Assembly (NCBI RefSeq): GCF_018070025.1
Contig: NZ_JAGPYQ010000001.1
Coordinates: 3,410,001-3,474,000 of the forward strand
Direction: 5' to 3'
DNA length: 64,000 nt
DNA from: Streptomyces liliiviolaceus
Lineage (GTDB): Bacteria; Actinomycetota; Actinomycetes; Streptomycetales; Streptomycetaceae
The notes under the pieces were generated by a model. The model had not been told where the DNA came from, ran no database searches, and saw nothing but the letters and a program-made list of their open reading frames with translations. Positions 16,820-25,596 of the stretch are shown piece by piece (the first letter of the stretch is position 1; every line of letters starts with the position of its first letter). Position numbers and translations under genes: made by a program.

Positions 16820-17691
16820 CCCTGACCCTGACCGTGCTGACCCTGACGCCGGCCCCAGGGCCGGACCCGTACCCGGGCCAGCCGTCCCGGGGCGTCCGTG
16901 ATGATCCCGTCGCAGCCGAGCGCGAGGGCGCGGTCGCGCTGCGCCGGGGTCACCACCGTGTGCGCCCACACCCGGGGGATGCCGGACCGCACGGCCCGTA
17001 CGAGATCGCGGTCGCGGGCCTTGTGGTCGACGTCCAGGACGTCCACGAACGGCCGCCACCGCGCGGGCCGGTCGGTACGCATCTGGTGCGCCGAACGCCA
17101 CAGCTGCGAGAGCAGGCCCAGACGGTGGGAGCGCAGGGCCACGGCGGGATGGTTGGAGTTGACCAGCACCGAACGGGTCAGACCGCGTTCCCTGAGCATG
17201 GCCGCGATGGCCCGCAGACTCCGCGGGTCCTTCGCCTCCAGCATCAGCACCACCCGCCCGCCGAACCGGTCCAGCACCTCGGCGAGCGTCGGCGGCCGTT
17301 CCGAGCGCCAGCTCCCGGGGAGGGTGTCCTTGGGGCGCAGCCGTACCCCCTGCCAGTCCCGCCGGTCGAGCGCGTGCACCGGGCCGCCCATGTAGGTCGT
17401 GCGGTTCAGGGTGGCGTCGTGCATGACCACCATCGTCCCGTCGCGCAGTATCCGGGTGTCCAGGTCGAGCACCTGGGCCGTCCCGCGCTCGTACGCCGTC
17501 ATGAGGCCCGTCATGCTGTTCTCCGGCACTTCGCGGGCGCCGCCGCGGTGCGCCGTGTAGACGACGCGGGGCAGCGCCGACACCGTCAGGGGGCCGGGGC
17601 CCCATTCCAGCGGGGTGATCGCCCCGCTCTGTCCCACGAGAGCCAGTGACGTGAGACCGGCGATACCCGTCAGCGCAGTCCGTGTGACCAT
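16798..17691 (-). CDS. Glycerophosphodiester phosphodiesterase family protein
   Basis: A 297-residue GDPD-fold enzyme that would hydrolyse glycerophosphodiesters to glycerol-3-phosphate and an alcohol. Metal and catalytic residues are recognisable: AHRGG with PEN shortly after, DLDTRILRDGTMVVMHD, and the later EAKD. The first ~25 residues are hydrophobic (ALTGIAGLTSLALVGQSGAI), suggesting export or anchoring. ATG 17691 is used; an ATG at 17712 would add seven residues, and neither has a good ribosome site. The C-terminal tail RRQGQHGQGQGQRGAMP comes from a short repeat (CCCTGACC-type) and overlaps the TetR gene end. Confidence 0.85.
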   Translation of the reverse strand: MVTRTALTGIAGLTSLALVGQSGAITPLEWGPGPLTVSALPRVVYTAHRGGAREVPENSMTGLMTAYERGTAQVLDLDTRILRDGTMVVMHDATLNRTTYMGGPVHALDRRDWQGVRLRPKDTLPGSWRSERPPTLAEVLDRFGGRVVLMLEAKDPRSLRAIAAMLRERGLTRSVLVNSNHPAVALRSHRLGLLSQLWRSAHQMRTDRPARWRPFVDVLDVDHKARDRDLVRAVRSGIPRVWAHTVVTPAQRDRALALGCDGIITDAPGRLARVRVRPWGRRQGQHGQGQGQRGAMP

Positions 17692-17860
17692 GCCGACACC
17701 GTAGGCGGGCATATCGTGTCAAAGTACGCAATGACACTCGATCACTGCCCCGGGCGGGCATCACCCCACCTACCCCGGATGTGGGCTCCGGCCCCCCGGA
17801 GCGCAGGATGGTGGGAGCATGAGGCATGCTGTCCGCACAACAGCCAGGCGAGGGCAATAT

Positions 17861-18592
17861 ATGAGCGCAGAGATGGGCCGCCGCTCCGGCGGGCAGGGCA
17901 GGATCTCCCAGTGGTTGCGCGGTCGGCGCCCACGGACGGACGCCGCGGACGACTCCGCGAGCCGTGAGGAACTGCTGCTGGCCGCCGCCGGAGCCGGGCT
18001 GCCGCTCGCGCCCGCCGCCCATCCCTCCGCGTACCGATGTTCCTGTGACCGCGTCGGGTGTCCGACCCCCGCGCGCCACCCCGTTTCCTTCGCCTGGCAG
18101 ACGCAGTCGACGACCGACCGGGCGCAGATCGAGCGGTGGGCCCGGCATCAGCCGCTCGCCAACTTCATCACCGCGACCGGCATGGTGCACGACGTGCTGG
18201 ACGTGCCCGTGGAGGCCGGGCAGGAGGCGCTGGAGCGGCTGCTCGGCTCCGGGATCGAGGTCGGGCCGGTCGCGCTGTCCGGGGACGACCGGATGCTCTT
18301 CTTCACCGCGACGCGCGGTACGCCCGAGGACGAGGACGAGTGGTGGCCGTGCGAGCTGGACTGCCATCCCGAGACGATGGACGAGCATCCGGGGCTTCGG
18401 TGGCACTGCCGGGGGTCGTACGTGCTGGTGCCTCCGGCTCGGTTGCCGGGGGAGCTGGTGGTGCAGTGGGTGCGGGGGCCCGAGTATCCGTTGCCGGATC
18501 CGCTGTCCTTGCTGGAAGTGTTGACGGATGAATGTGCTCGGTATGCGGGGGTTGAGCGGGAGCAGGTTGCGGCGTGGCCTTTGCGGGGGTGA
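17861..18592 (+). CDS. Stand-alone prim-pol N-terminal domain protein
   Basis: A 243-residue protein resembling the N-terminal part of bifunctional DNA primase/polymerases of actinobacterial plasmids and integrative elements. Supporting marks are YRCSCDRVGCPTPARHP near 53-69 with three Cys, the WARHQPLANFITATG segment, and WHCRGSYVLVPPARLPG, which matches the prim-pol (S)GG-xY-ILxPPS region. The acidic DxD of active enzymes is not clear here (HDVLDVPVEAG), so activity is doubtful. Chromosomal Streptomyces genes of this type are widespread and of unknown role. Start ATG 17861 follows AGGG; GTG/ATG codons further upstream lack homology. Confidence 0.75.
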   Translation: MSAEMGRRSGGQGRISQWLRGRRPRTDAADDSASREELLLAAAGAGLPLAPAAHPSAYRCSCDRVGCPTPARHPVSFAWQTQSTTDRAQIERWARHQPLANFITATGMVHDVLDVPVEAGQEALERLLGSGIEVGPVALSGDDRMLFFTATRGTPEDEDEWWPCELDCHPETMDEHPGLRWHCRGSYVLVPPARLPGELVVQWVRGPEYPLPDPLSLLEVLTDECARYAGVEREQVAAWPLRG

Positions 18593-18634
18593 CTTCGGTG
18601 GGGGCCGGTTTTTGTCTGCGGGTGAGTGGGGGCT

Positions 18635-18748
18635 GGTCGCGCAGTTCCCCGCGCCCCTAAAAGACAAAAGACTGCGCCGTTCCCCGCGCCCCTTGGGGGC
18701 TGCGCCCCCGAAAGACAAAAGATTGCGCCGTTCCCCGCGCCCCTGACT
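18635..18748 (+). repeat. Dispersed GC repeat block D (three copies)
   Basis: Three copies of GCGCMGTTCCCCGCGCCCC, starting near 18639, 18675 and 18724, in the 174-bp gap between the convergent prim-pol and lipoprotein genes. GGGGGCTGCGCCCCC adds a small palindrome between copies 2 and 3. Confidence 0.8.
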
Positions 18749-18766
18749 GGGCGGACCCAGTAAGAG

Positions 18767-19789
18767 CTATTCGCCCTTTGCCGCCGTCAAGCCCTGGATT
18801 CGGCTCAGGAATTTCACCTTCTGGTCCGATGCCGACTTCGGGGGGTCCAGGACCGCCTGGTTGGAGATGGATTCCAGGGTCAGGGACTGTTTGGGGTCGC
18901 CGGTCATCAGGGCCTTCACATCGGCGTTGGTGACGTTGATCGGGACGCCCGGGGCCGCCGTCTGCTTCTGGTAGTGGCGGGTGGTGAAGAAGACGAGGGC
19001 GCCGCCGTCCGTCGTGCGCAGGCCGACCGGGGCGTAGTCGCCGGACGTCAGCGGCTCGTCGATGTACTGCTGGGCGAGCCCCGGACGCTCCGCGCTCTTC
19101 GCCCGGTCGGCGCGCCACTTCGTGGTGTGGGCACCGTCCGCGAAGGCGCTGCCGCCGTCCTTGAGGTACGACGCGTACTGCTGGGGGAGCTTCCCGGGGG
19201 CGACCGCCAGATCCGCCGCGTTCGCCGTGACCGGCTCGGCCCAGCCGTCCTCGTTCTTCTTGAACGTCGGTATCGCCTCGGCGGGGGAGATCGTCAGATA
19301 CGCGACCTGCCACACCTCGTTCGCGTCGCCGCGGGTGAACACCATCAGCCAACGGTCCTCGGCGCGGCCCTTGTTGGCCTTCGAGTCGGTGACGAACCAG
19401 CGCGGCCAGCCGGCCTTCTCCGGGATCGTGAACTCGGTGTCGGTCAGCTTGAGCGGCACATAGTTGGCGTTGCCGCCCGGCTGGTTCTTGCCGCCGGCCT
19501 TCAGCTTCGCCCCGTCGATGTCCCCGAGGGCGCCGGTGACCCGGTCCGCGTCCAGGGACGGGTCGTTGGCGCCGTTCGCCTTGTTGTAGGCGGTGGTGAA
19601 GTCCCGCAGCGCACGTGCGGCCTCGCTCTTCGTGGCCCCGGGAAGGATCTCCCGCTCCCCGTGCACGACCACGCACCCGCTCGCCGTCACCGACAGCACG
19701 GTCACGGAGGCCGCCGTCAGCGCGCCACGGCCGAGTCCGCGAGGCCTGCGCGGCCCAGGAGACCTACGAGGGCTGCGATCCCTGCTCAT
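18767..19789 (-). CDS. Putative lipoprotein of unknown function
   Basis: A 340-residue protein conserved, as I recall, in Streptomyces. An Arg-rich n-region (RDRSPRRSPGPRRPRGLGRG) and a hydrophobic stretch end in VTASGC near residue 39, a plausible lipobox, so the mature protein would sit on the outer face of the membrane. The remainder is a soluble alpha/beta-looking domain with a conserved-looking W-P-R-W-F-V-T segment and no catalytic motif I recognise. It has its own promoter region; the 152 bp upstream (19790-19941) hold several GATCCCG/CGGGATC imperfect palindromes. Confidence 0.8.
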   Translation of the reverse strand: MSRDRSPRRSPGPRRPRGLGRGALTAASVTVLSVTASGCVVVHGEREILPGATKSEAARALRDFTTAYNKANGANDPSLDADRVTGALGDIDGAKLKAGGKNQPGGNANYVPLKLTDTEFTIPEKAGWPRWFVTDSKANKGRAEDRWLMVFTRGDANEVWQVAYLTISPAEAIPTFKKNEDGWAEPVTANAADLAVAPGKLPQQYASYLKDGGSAFADGAHTTKWRADRAKSAERPGLAQQYIDEPLTSGDYAPVGLRTTDGGALVFFTTRHYQKQTAAPGVPINVTNADVKALMTGDPKQSLTLESISNQAVLDPPKSASDQKVKFLSRIQGLTAAKGE

Positions 19790-19941
19790 CGAGTCCCTTC
19801 ACCTTCCCCGTCCCGAATCCCGGTTCGGGATCGCGGTTCGCGATCCCGATTCCCGATCCCGGTTTCCCGGAGGCGAACCCTACCGGGGCCGGGAAGCGCC
19901 CGGGCGGCGGGATGACGTACCGCGCCCTCCGCGCGCCGGTC

Positions 19942-20790
19942 TCACGCCTCTTCGCGCACCGGTGCGGGCGATTCGGCCCCGCTTCTGCCGGACCGCGAGG
20001 GCGCCAGGAAGAACGCCAGCGTCGGCACCAGATAGAGGACCCATACGACGACCTGGACGACGGTCGGGTCGGGCTGGAAGTTGAACACGCCCTTCAGGAG
20101 GGTGCCGTACCAGCTGTCCGGGGGGATGGTCTCGCTGATGTCGAAGGCCTTGTTCGTCAGGCCCGGCAGGAAGTCGGCCTCCTGGAGGTCGTGCACGCCG
20201 TACGCGAGGACGCCCGCGGCCACGACGACCAGCATGCCGCCGGTCCAGGTGAAGAACTTGGCGAGGTTGATGCGGACCGTGCCCCGGTAGAAGAGGTAGC
20301 CGAGCACGACCGCGGTGAGGATGCCCAGCAGCACGCCGATCAGCGGGCCCTGGGTGCCGTCGTTGGAGGCGCGCACGGACGCCCACACGAACAGGGCCGT
20401 CTCCAGGCCTTCGCGGCCGACGGCCAGGAACGCGGTGGCGACCAGCGCGGCCGTGCCCATCTGCAGGGCCGTGTCGAGGCGGCCGTGCAGCTCGCTCTTC
20501 AGGTGGCGGGCGGTGCGGCGCATCCAGAAGACCATCCACGTCACCAGGCCGACCGCGATGATCGACAGGGAGCCGCCGAGTGCCTCCTGCGCCTCGAACG
20601 TCAGCTCCTGGGAGCCGAATTCGAGCGCGAACCCGAAGCCGAGGGCGAGGACGACGGCGACCGCGATGCCGGTCCAGATGGGCTTCAGGGCGTCCCGGCG
20701 GTCGGTCTTGACCAGGTAGGCGATGAGGATGCAGACGACGAGGCTGGCCTCAAGTCCTTCGCGCAGGCCGATCAGATAGTTGCCGAACAC
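19942..20790 (-). CDS. efeU: FTR1-family iron permease EfeU
   Basis: A 282-residue, seven-helix membrane permease for iron. The two REGLE motifs that bind iron in FTR1/EfeU are at 10-14 and 126-130. It begins three bases after the efeB stop and is the last gene of efeO-efeB-efeU. The periplasmic/extracellular partner EfeO delivers iron, and EfeB is a heme peroxidase. An iron box at 23374-23392 lies before efeO, so the operon is probably repressed when iron is plentiful. Confidence 0.93.
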   Translation of the reverse strand: MFGNYLIGLREGLEASLVVCILIAYLVKTDRRDALKPIWTGIAVAVVLALGFGFALEFGSQELTFEAQEALGGSLSIIAVGLVTWMVFWMRRTARHLKSELHGRLDTALQMGTAALVATAFLAVGREGLETALFVWASVRASNDGTQGPLIGVLLGILTAVVLGYLFYRGTVRINLAKFFTWTGGMLVVVAAGVLAYGVHDLQEADFLPGLTNKAFDISETIPPDSWYGTLLKGVFNFQPDPTVVQVVVWVLYLVPTLAFFLAPSRSGRSGAESPAPVREEA

Positions 20791-20793
20791 GGC

Positions 20794-22113
20794 CTACGCC
20801 TCCTTGGGATCGTTCGTACCGCCGGGGGTCCCGGCGAACAGGGTGCGGCCCCACCAGTCGTCCTTGTCGCGGACGCCCGGCGGGATCGCGAACACCGCCG
20901 AACCCACGTGCTGGATGTACTCGTTGAGCGCGTCGGCAGCCAGGCTGCGCTGCACCGGGATGAAGCCCTTGCGCACATCGCGCTGGTAGGCGAGGAAGAA
21001 CAGGCCCGCGTCCAGGCGGCCCAGCCCGTCCGTGCCGTCGGTGAAGGAGTAGCCGCGGCGCAGGAGCGTGGCCCCGGCGTTGGTGTCGGGGTGCGCGAGC
21101 CGCACATGCGCGTCGGGCAGCATGGCTTTGAGGAAGGGCTCGTCGCGTTCCTTCGCCTTGCCGACGGGGGCCCCTTCGCCCTTGTCGCGGCCGAAGATGT
21201 CCTCCTGCTCCTGGAGGGAGGTGCGGTCCCAGGTCTCGATGTTCATGCGGATGCGCCGGGCGACGAGGTAGGAACCCCCGGCCATCCAGGCCGCGTCCGC
21301 GTCCTTGGCGTCTTCCACCCACACGAACTTCTTCAGGCGGTCGGTCTCGGTGCCGGCGATGTTGCGGGTGCCGTCCTTGAACCCCATGAGGTTACGGGGG
21401 GTCTGGGCGTCCGGGGTCGTCGAGGAGGTCTTGCCGAAGCCGAGCTGCGACCAGCGGATGACGACCTTGCCGAAGCCGATCCTGGCCAGGTTGCGGATCG
21501 CGTGCACGGCGATCTGCGGGTCGTCCGCGCAGGCCTGGATGCACAGGTCGCCGCCGCTGCGGTTCCTGTCGAGGTTGTCGCCGGCGAACTTCGGCAGGTC
21601 GACGAGGGCTTCGGGCCGCAGGCCGGCGAGGTCGAACTTCTCGAAGAGGGAGGGGCCGAAGCCGATGGTGAGGGTCAGCCGTGACGGGGTGAGGCCCAGC
21701 GCCTCCCCGGTGTCGTCCGGTGGCGCCTCGGCGAGACCGCCGTACGCGCCCTCGCCGACCGCCCGCCCGGCGGTCATCCGCCGGGCCGCCTCGGTCCAGT
21801 CCTTCAGCAGCTGGACGAACGCGGCCCGGTCGGTCGTCTTCACGTCGAAGGCGGCGAAGTGCAGCCGGTCCTGCACCGGGGTGGCGATGCCTGCCTGGTG
21901 GATGCCGTGGAAGGCGATCGCGCCGCCCGCCCCGGAGGCGGCCGGTTCGGTGTCGTCGACCGAGCGGGCCACGGCCACCGCGCCGCCGGCCGCGGCGGCC
22001 CCCAGCGCGAGCCCGGCGCCGCCCCAGCCGATCAGCGCGCGCCGGGACGGGGCGGTCGCGGCGGTGGGTGCCGGGGACGCGGGCTGCCCGGAGTGGACAG
22101 GCGTGTCGGTCAT
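20794..22113 (-). CDS. efeB: Tat-exported deferrochelatase/DyP-type peroxidase EfeB
   Basis: A 439-residue dye-decolourising-type heme peroxidase. The Tat signal SRRALIGWGGAGLALGAAAAGGA lies near 23-45. DyP features include GFGPSLF, the GXXDG motif GFKDGTRN near 245, and the FFLAYQRDVRKGFIPVQRSLA segment near 380. EfeB works with EfeO and EfeU in ferrous/ferric uptake, and E. coli EfeB was proposed to free iron from heme while keeping the ring. That is relevant here because heme uptake and heme oxygenase genes are close by. Eleven bases separate it from efeO. Confidence 0.93.
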   Translation of the reverse strand: MTDTPVHSGQPASPAPTAATAPSRRALIGWGGAGLALGAAAAGGAVAVARSVDDTEPAASGAGGAIAFHGIHQAGIATPVQDRLHFAAFDVKTTDRAAFVQLLKDWTEAARRMTAGRAVGEGAYGGLAEAPPDDTGEALGLTPSRLTLTIGFGPSLFEKFDLAGLRPEALVDLPKFAGDNLDRNRSGGDLCIQACADDPQIAVHAIRNLARIGFGKVVIRWSQLGFGKTSSTTPDAQTPRNLMGFKDGTRNIAGTETDRLKKFVWVEDAKDADAAWMAGGSYLVARRIRMNIETWDRTSLQEQEDIFGRDKGEGAPVGKAKERDEPFLKAMLPDAHVRLAHPDTNAGATLLRRGYSFTDGTDGLGRLDAGLFFLAYQRDVRKGFIPVQRSLAADALNEYIQHVGSAVFAIPPGVRDKDDWWGRTLFAGTPGGTNDPKEA

Positions 22114-22124
22114 GGCCGGTCCTC

Positions 22125-23285
22125 CTACTTCTTCGCGACGACGGCGGCGGCGAGCTTGGACAGCGGCTCCGCGAGCGCGTTCACCGCGTCCGAGAGTTCC
22201 TTCTGGTCCGCCTCGGAGACCTTGTCGTAGGAGGTGAAGTCGTACGAGGTCGTGTCCTTGCGGTAGGTGTCCAGGAGGGTGTCGAGCGCGGCGAACTGCT
22301 TGTCCAGCTCGGTGACCAGTGCCGCGTCGTTCTCCTGGGCCACCGGCTTCAGGAGCTCGTAGGACTTCTCGGCGCCTTCGACGTTCGCCTTGAAGTCGAC
22401 CAGGTCGGTGTGCGAGTAGCGTTCCTCCTCGCCGGTGACCTTGCCGGTGGCGACCTCGTCAAGGAGTTCCTTGGCGCCGTTGGCCATCGAGGTCGGGGTG
22501 ATCTCCGCCTTGCCGACGCGGTTCTGCCAGTCGGTGAGGTCCTCGATCAGCCGGCCGGCCAGCTCGGAGTCCCGGTCGGTGAGCTTCTTGTCCTTCCACA
22601 GGGAGCGCTCCAGGCGGTGCCAGCCCGTCCAGTCCTTCTCCGGGTCCTGGCCCTCCTCCAGGCCGTCCTCGCGCACGTCGACCTTCGGGTCGATGTCCCC
22701 GAACGACTCGGCGACCGGCTCGGTGCGCTCCCAGCCGATCCGCGAGGTGGCGTACGCCTTCTTCGCGGCCTCGATGTCGCCGGCCTTGACGGCGTCCGCG
22801 AACACCTTGGCCTTGGGCAGGGTCTCGTCGGCCTGCTCCTGCGCGTACTGCCGGTAGGAGGCGACGGCAGCGTCCAGGCGCGGGTCGCGCTTGGTCGCCT
22901 TGCCGCCGCCTGTGACGGTGACGTCCTGCCGGATGCCCCTGCCCTTCATGCCGGGCTTGCAGGCGATGCGGTAGTCGCCCGCCTTCACCTCGGCGGTGAC
23001 CTTCTGCCGGGTGCCGGGGCCGATGTTCTCGCGCTCGGTGACGATCCGGTCGTCGGGGAACAGCAGATACACCTCGGTGACCTTGGAGCCCTTGTTGGTC
23101 ACGTCGAGCTGGACGTGCCCGGCCGGGAACTCCTTCTTCGACACCTCGCACTTGCTGTCCGTGGCCGTCACCTCGACGACGTGGTCGTCGCTCGACGCAT
23201 CGCTCTTCTCGGTGCAGCCCGTGACAGCGGCCAGCGCCGCCGCGGTCGCGGCAGCGGTGACGACGGAGAGTCGGACGGCTCGCAT
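22125..23285 (-). CDS. efeO: Iron-uptake lipoprotein EfeO
   Basis: A 386-residue lipoprotein. The signal ends in AAVTGC with lipidated Cys near 24. A cupredoxin-like domain occupies about 35-130. An imelysin (peptidase M75-like) domain follows, with HRLERSLW (HxxE motif) near 224, which coordinates the metal in EfeO/EfeM. ATG 23285 is used; the longer frame gives 21 non-homologous residues. It heads efeO-efeB-efeU. The iron box lies 89 bp upstream of the ATG, and the gap 23286-23494 carries no gene. Confidence 0.93.
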   Translation of the reverse strand: MRAVRLSVVTAAATAAALAAVTGCTEKSDASSDDHVVEVTATDSKCEVSKKEFPAGHVQLDVTNKGSKVTEVYLLFPDDRIVTERENIGPGTRQKVTAEVKAGDYRIACKPGMKGRGIRQDVTVTGGGKATKRDPRLDAAVASYRQYAQEQADETLPKAKVFADAVKAGDIEAAKKAYATSRIGWERTEPVAESFGDIDPKVDVREDGLEEGQDPEKDWTGWHRLERSLWKDKKLTDRDSELAGRLIEDLTDWQNRVGKAEITPTSMANGAKELLDEVATGKVTGEEERYSHTDLVDFKANVEGAEKSYELLKPVAQENDAALVTELDKQFAALDTLLDTYRKDTTSYDFTSYDKVSEADQKELSDAVNALAEPLSKLAAAVVAKK

Positions 23286-23373
23286 ACAGGCTCCAAGAGG
23301 GTCACGGACCGGGGGAAACGGATCACAGGAAAAGCACAGCGGCCCCACAGCGGCTCAGTGAGGCTGCCCTAAC

Positions 23374-23392
23374 TTATCTGAGGCTTACCTGA
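23374..23392. promoter_or_regulatory. Iron box (DtxR/DmdR1-type) upstream of efeO
   Basis: TTATCTGAGGCTTACCTGA matches 14 of 19 positions of the actinobacterial iron-box consensus TTAGGTTAGGCTAACCTAA. It lies in the efeO promoter region. Confidence 0.6.
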
Positions 23393-23494
23393 CTGAAAGC
23401 CGCCCGTCCAGTGATTCAGCTCTCATGGACGGCGTACGAGCACGGCGCGGTCACGGAGGCGCTATCCACCCCCCACGAAACGGTCAAAGACGGG

Positions 23495-24331
23495 TCAAGA
23501 ACCCCTGACAGGAGCCACCATGACCCCGCCCGTGCGCGGGTGGGGGAACACCTCCACCGGCTGTTTGTAGACGTCCGAAAGCAGTCGGTCGGTGAAGACC
23601 TCCGAGGGCGCCCCGTCGGCCACCGCGCGCCCGGCGCACAGGATCACCACCCGGTGCGCGTACGCGGCGGCGAGACCCAGATCGTGCAACACCACGACCA
23701 CCGCGTCCCCTTCGTGCGCCCTTTCGCGGCAGATCCGCAGCACCAGCTCCTGGTGTCTGAGGTCCAGTGCGGCCGTCGGCTCGTCGAGCAGCAGCAGCCG
23801 GGCCCGCTGGGCGAGCACCCGGGCGAGCGCGACCCTGGCCCGCTCGCCGCCGCTGAGCGCGGAGAAGGGCCGGCCCGCGAACGCGGTGACCTCGGTCGCC
23901 CGCATGGCCGACGCCACCGCCGCGTCGTCCTCGGCCTCCTCGGGCCGGCCCGCCCAGGGTGCCCGCCCCATCCGTACGACCTCCTCGACGGGGAAGGGGA
24001 AGGAGAGCGAGGCGGACTGGGGGAGCACCGCCCGGCGCAGGGCCAGTTCGTGCGCCGACCACTCGGACACCGGGCGCCCGTGGACCCGTACGAGGCCCTC
24101 GGCCGCCGGGAGGTCGGCGGCCAGCGCGCCCAACAGAGTCGATTTACCTGCCCCGTTGGGGCCGACGAGCGCCAGCACCTCACCGGCGCGGGCCTCTACG
24201 TCCACGCCGGACAGCACCTCGCGGGCGCCGAGCCGGACATGCAGGGCCTCGGCCCCGGCGAGCACGTCACCGGCGGCCACGGGTCCGGGCGCCGCGATCC
24301 CCGTACGGAGCCATCCTCCGCGCCTCCTCAT
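23495..24331 (-). CDS. hmuV: Heme ABC transporter ATP-binding protein HmuV
   Basis: A 278-residue ATPase of the FecE/BtuD/HmuV class. Walker A is VGPNGAGKST, the signature LSGGERARVALARVL, Walker B LLLLDEPTAALD, and the H-loop LHDLG. The tail VFTDRLLSDVYKQPVEVFPHPRTGGVMVAPVR is typical of HmuV/heme importers. The start ATG overlaps the hmuU stop as ATGA, so translation is coupled. Order on this strand is hmuT-hmuU-hmuV, as in corynebacterial heme loci. Confidence 0.9.
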   Translation of the reverse strand: MRRRGGWLRTGIAAPGPVAAGDVLAGAEALHVRLGAREVLSGVDVEARAGEVLALVGPNGAGKSTLLGALAADLPAAEGLVRVHGRPVSEWSAHELALRRAVLPQSASLSFPFPVEEVVRMGRAPWAGRPEEAEDDAAVASAMRATEVTAFAGRPFSALSGGERARVALARVLAQRARLLLLDEPTAALDLRHQELVLRICRERAHEGDAVVVVLHDLGLAAAYAHRVVILCAGRAVADGAPSEVFTDRLLSDVYKQPVEVFPHPRTGGVMVAPVRGS

Positions 24332-25596
24332 GCCCAGCCTCCCTGCCTGCGACGGGTCCTGCGCAACAGCCAGAAGAAGAACGGGCTGCCGAAGAGAGCG
24401 GTCAGCACACCGAGCGGCAGCTCGGCGGGCTCGGCGACGGTACGCGCTGCCAGGTCGCCCGCGAGCAGCACGACCGCACCGCCCAGCGCGCTGCCGGGAA
24501 CGAGGAAGCGGTGGCCGGGACCCGCGACCATCCGCAGCAGATGCGGCACGACGAGGCCCACGAAGCCGATGACCCCGGAGACGCTGACGGCGGCGGCCGT
24601 CAGCAGCGCGACGACCAGGACCAGCACGATACGAAGCCGTTCGACGTCCACGCCCAGATGCCGGGCCGGGCGCTCGCCGAGCGCCAGCAGGTCCAGCTTG
24701 CGTGCGTACAACGGGGCGACGGCGAGTCCGGCCACCGCGCACGGCAGGACCGCCAGCACCTTCGGCCAGGTCGCCTGGGAGAGCGAGCCGAGCTGCCAGA
24801 AGGTGATCTGGTTCACCGCGGCGGTGTCGGCCAGGAAGATGAACAGGCCGATCAGCGCGCCCGCGAAGGCGTTCACCGCGATTCCGGTGAGGATCAGCGT
24901 CACGACCTCGGTACGGCCGCCCGAGCGGGACGTCGAGTACACGAGCAGCGCGGTGCCGAGACCCGCGACGAAGGCGAAGACCGGGATCGTCCAGGTGCCC
25001 AGGAAGCTCAGACCGAGCGAGATCGCGGCGACCGCGCCGACCGCCGCGCCCGACGAGACGCCGATGACGCTCGGTTCGGCGAGCGGATTGCCGAACACGC
25101 CCTGCATCAGCGCGCCCGCGCAGCCCAGCGAGGCGCCGACGAGGAGCGCGAGCACGATCCGCGGGAACCGCACGTTCCACAGCACGGACTCGGGGACACG
25201 GGCCAGTTCGCCACCGCCGAGACCCATGCGGTGCGCGACGGAGGACAGGACGTCCCCGGGCGGGATCTCGTACGCGCCGAGCCCGGCGGAGGCGAGGGTG
25301 AGAAGAAGGAGGAGGGCGGCCAGCCCGGCCGTGAGCAGCCAGGGCACGCTGCGGCGGGGACGCGTGACACCGCCGCGGGCGAAGGCGGCGGGGGTGTCGG
25401 GAGCCGGGGCTTCGAGAGCCGGAGCCTCGGCGGCCGGGCTTTCGGTGGCCGGAGCCTCGGGAGCCGGGCTTTCGGGGGCCGCAGGTCCGGGGGCCGGAGC
25501 TTCGGAGGAAGGAGTCTCGGAAGGGGAGGTCCCGGCAGGGGGAGCTTCGGCGGGGTTCTCGGGGGCCCGGGACGCGGCCTTGTCGGTCACGCTCAC
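24328..25596 (-). CDS. hmuU: Heme ABC transporter permease HmuU (FecCD family)
   Basis: A 422-residue permease with about ten helices starting near residue 85; the FecCD motif GASLGCAGALMQGVFGNPLAEPSVIGVSSGAA is intact, as is the cytosolic-loop region GVIGFVGLVVPHLLRM. The first ~70 residues are an unusual cytosolic extension of repeated A-P-E/S-P-A units. GTG start at 25596-25594 overlaps the hmuT stop (GTGA). A later start near residue 75 would remove the extension but breaks the coupling. Confidence 0.9.
   Translation of the reverse strand: MSVTDKAASRAPENPAEAPPAGTSPSETPSSEAPAPGPAAPESPAPEAPATESPAAEAPALEAPAPDTPAAFARGGVTRPRRSVPWLLTAGLAALLLLLTLASAGLGAYEIPPGDVLSSVAHRMGLGGGELARVPESVLWNVRFPRIVLALLVGASLGCAGALMQGVFGNPLAEPSVIGVSSGAAVGAVAAISLGLSFLGTWTIPVFAFVAGLGTALLVYSTSRSGGRTEVVTLILTGIAVNAFAGALIGLFIFLADTAAVNQITFWQLGSLSQATWPKVLAVLPCAVAGLAVAPLYARKLDLLALGERPARHLGVDVERLRIVLVLVVALLTAAAVSVSGVIGFVGLVVPHLLRMVAGPGHRFLVPGSALGGAVVLLAGDLAARTVAEPAELPLGVLTALFGSPFFFWLLRRTRRRQGGWA

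Noticed and set aside
19800-19880. Cluster of GATCCCG/CGGGATC palindromes upstream of the lipoprotein gene
   Set aside because: The words overlap and shift, so no defined operator or terminator could be drawn; mentioned only with the gene.
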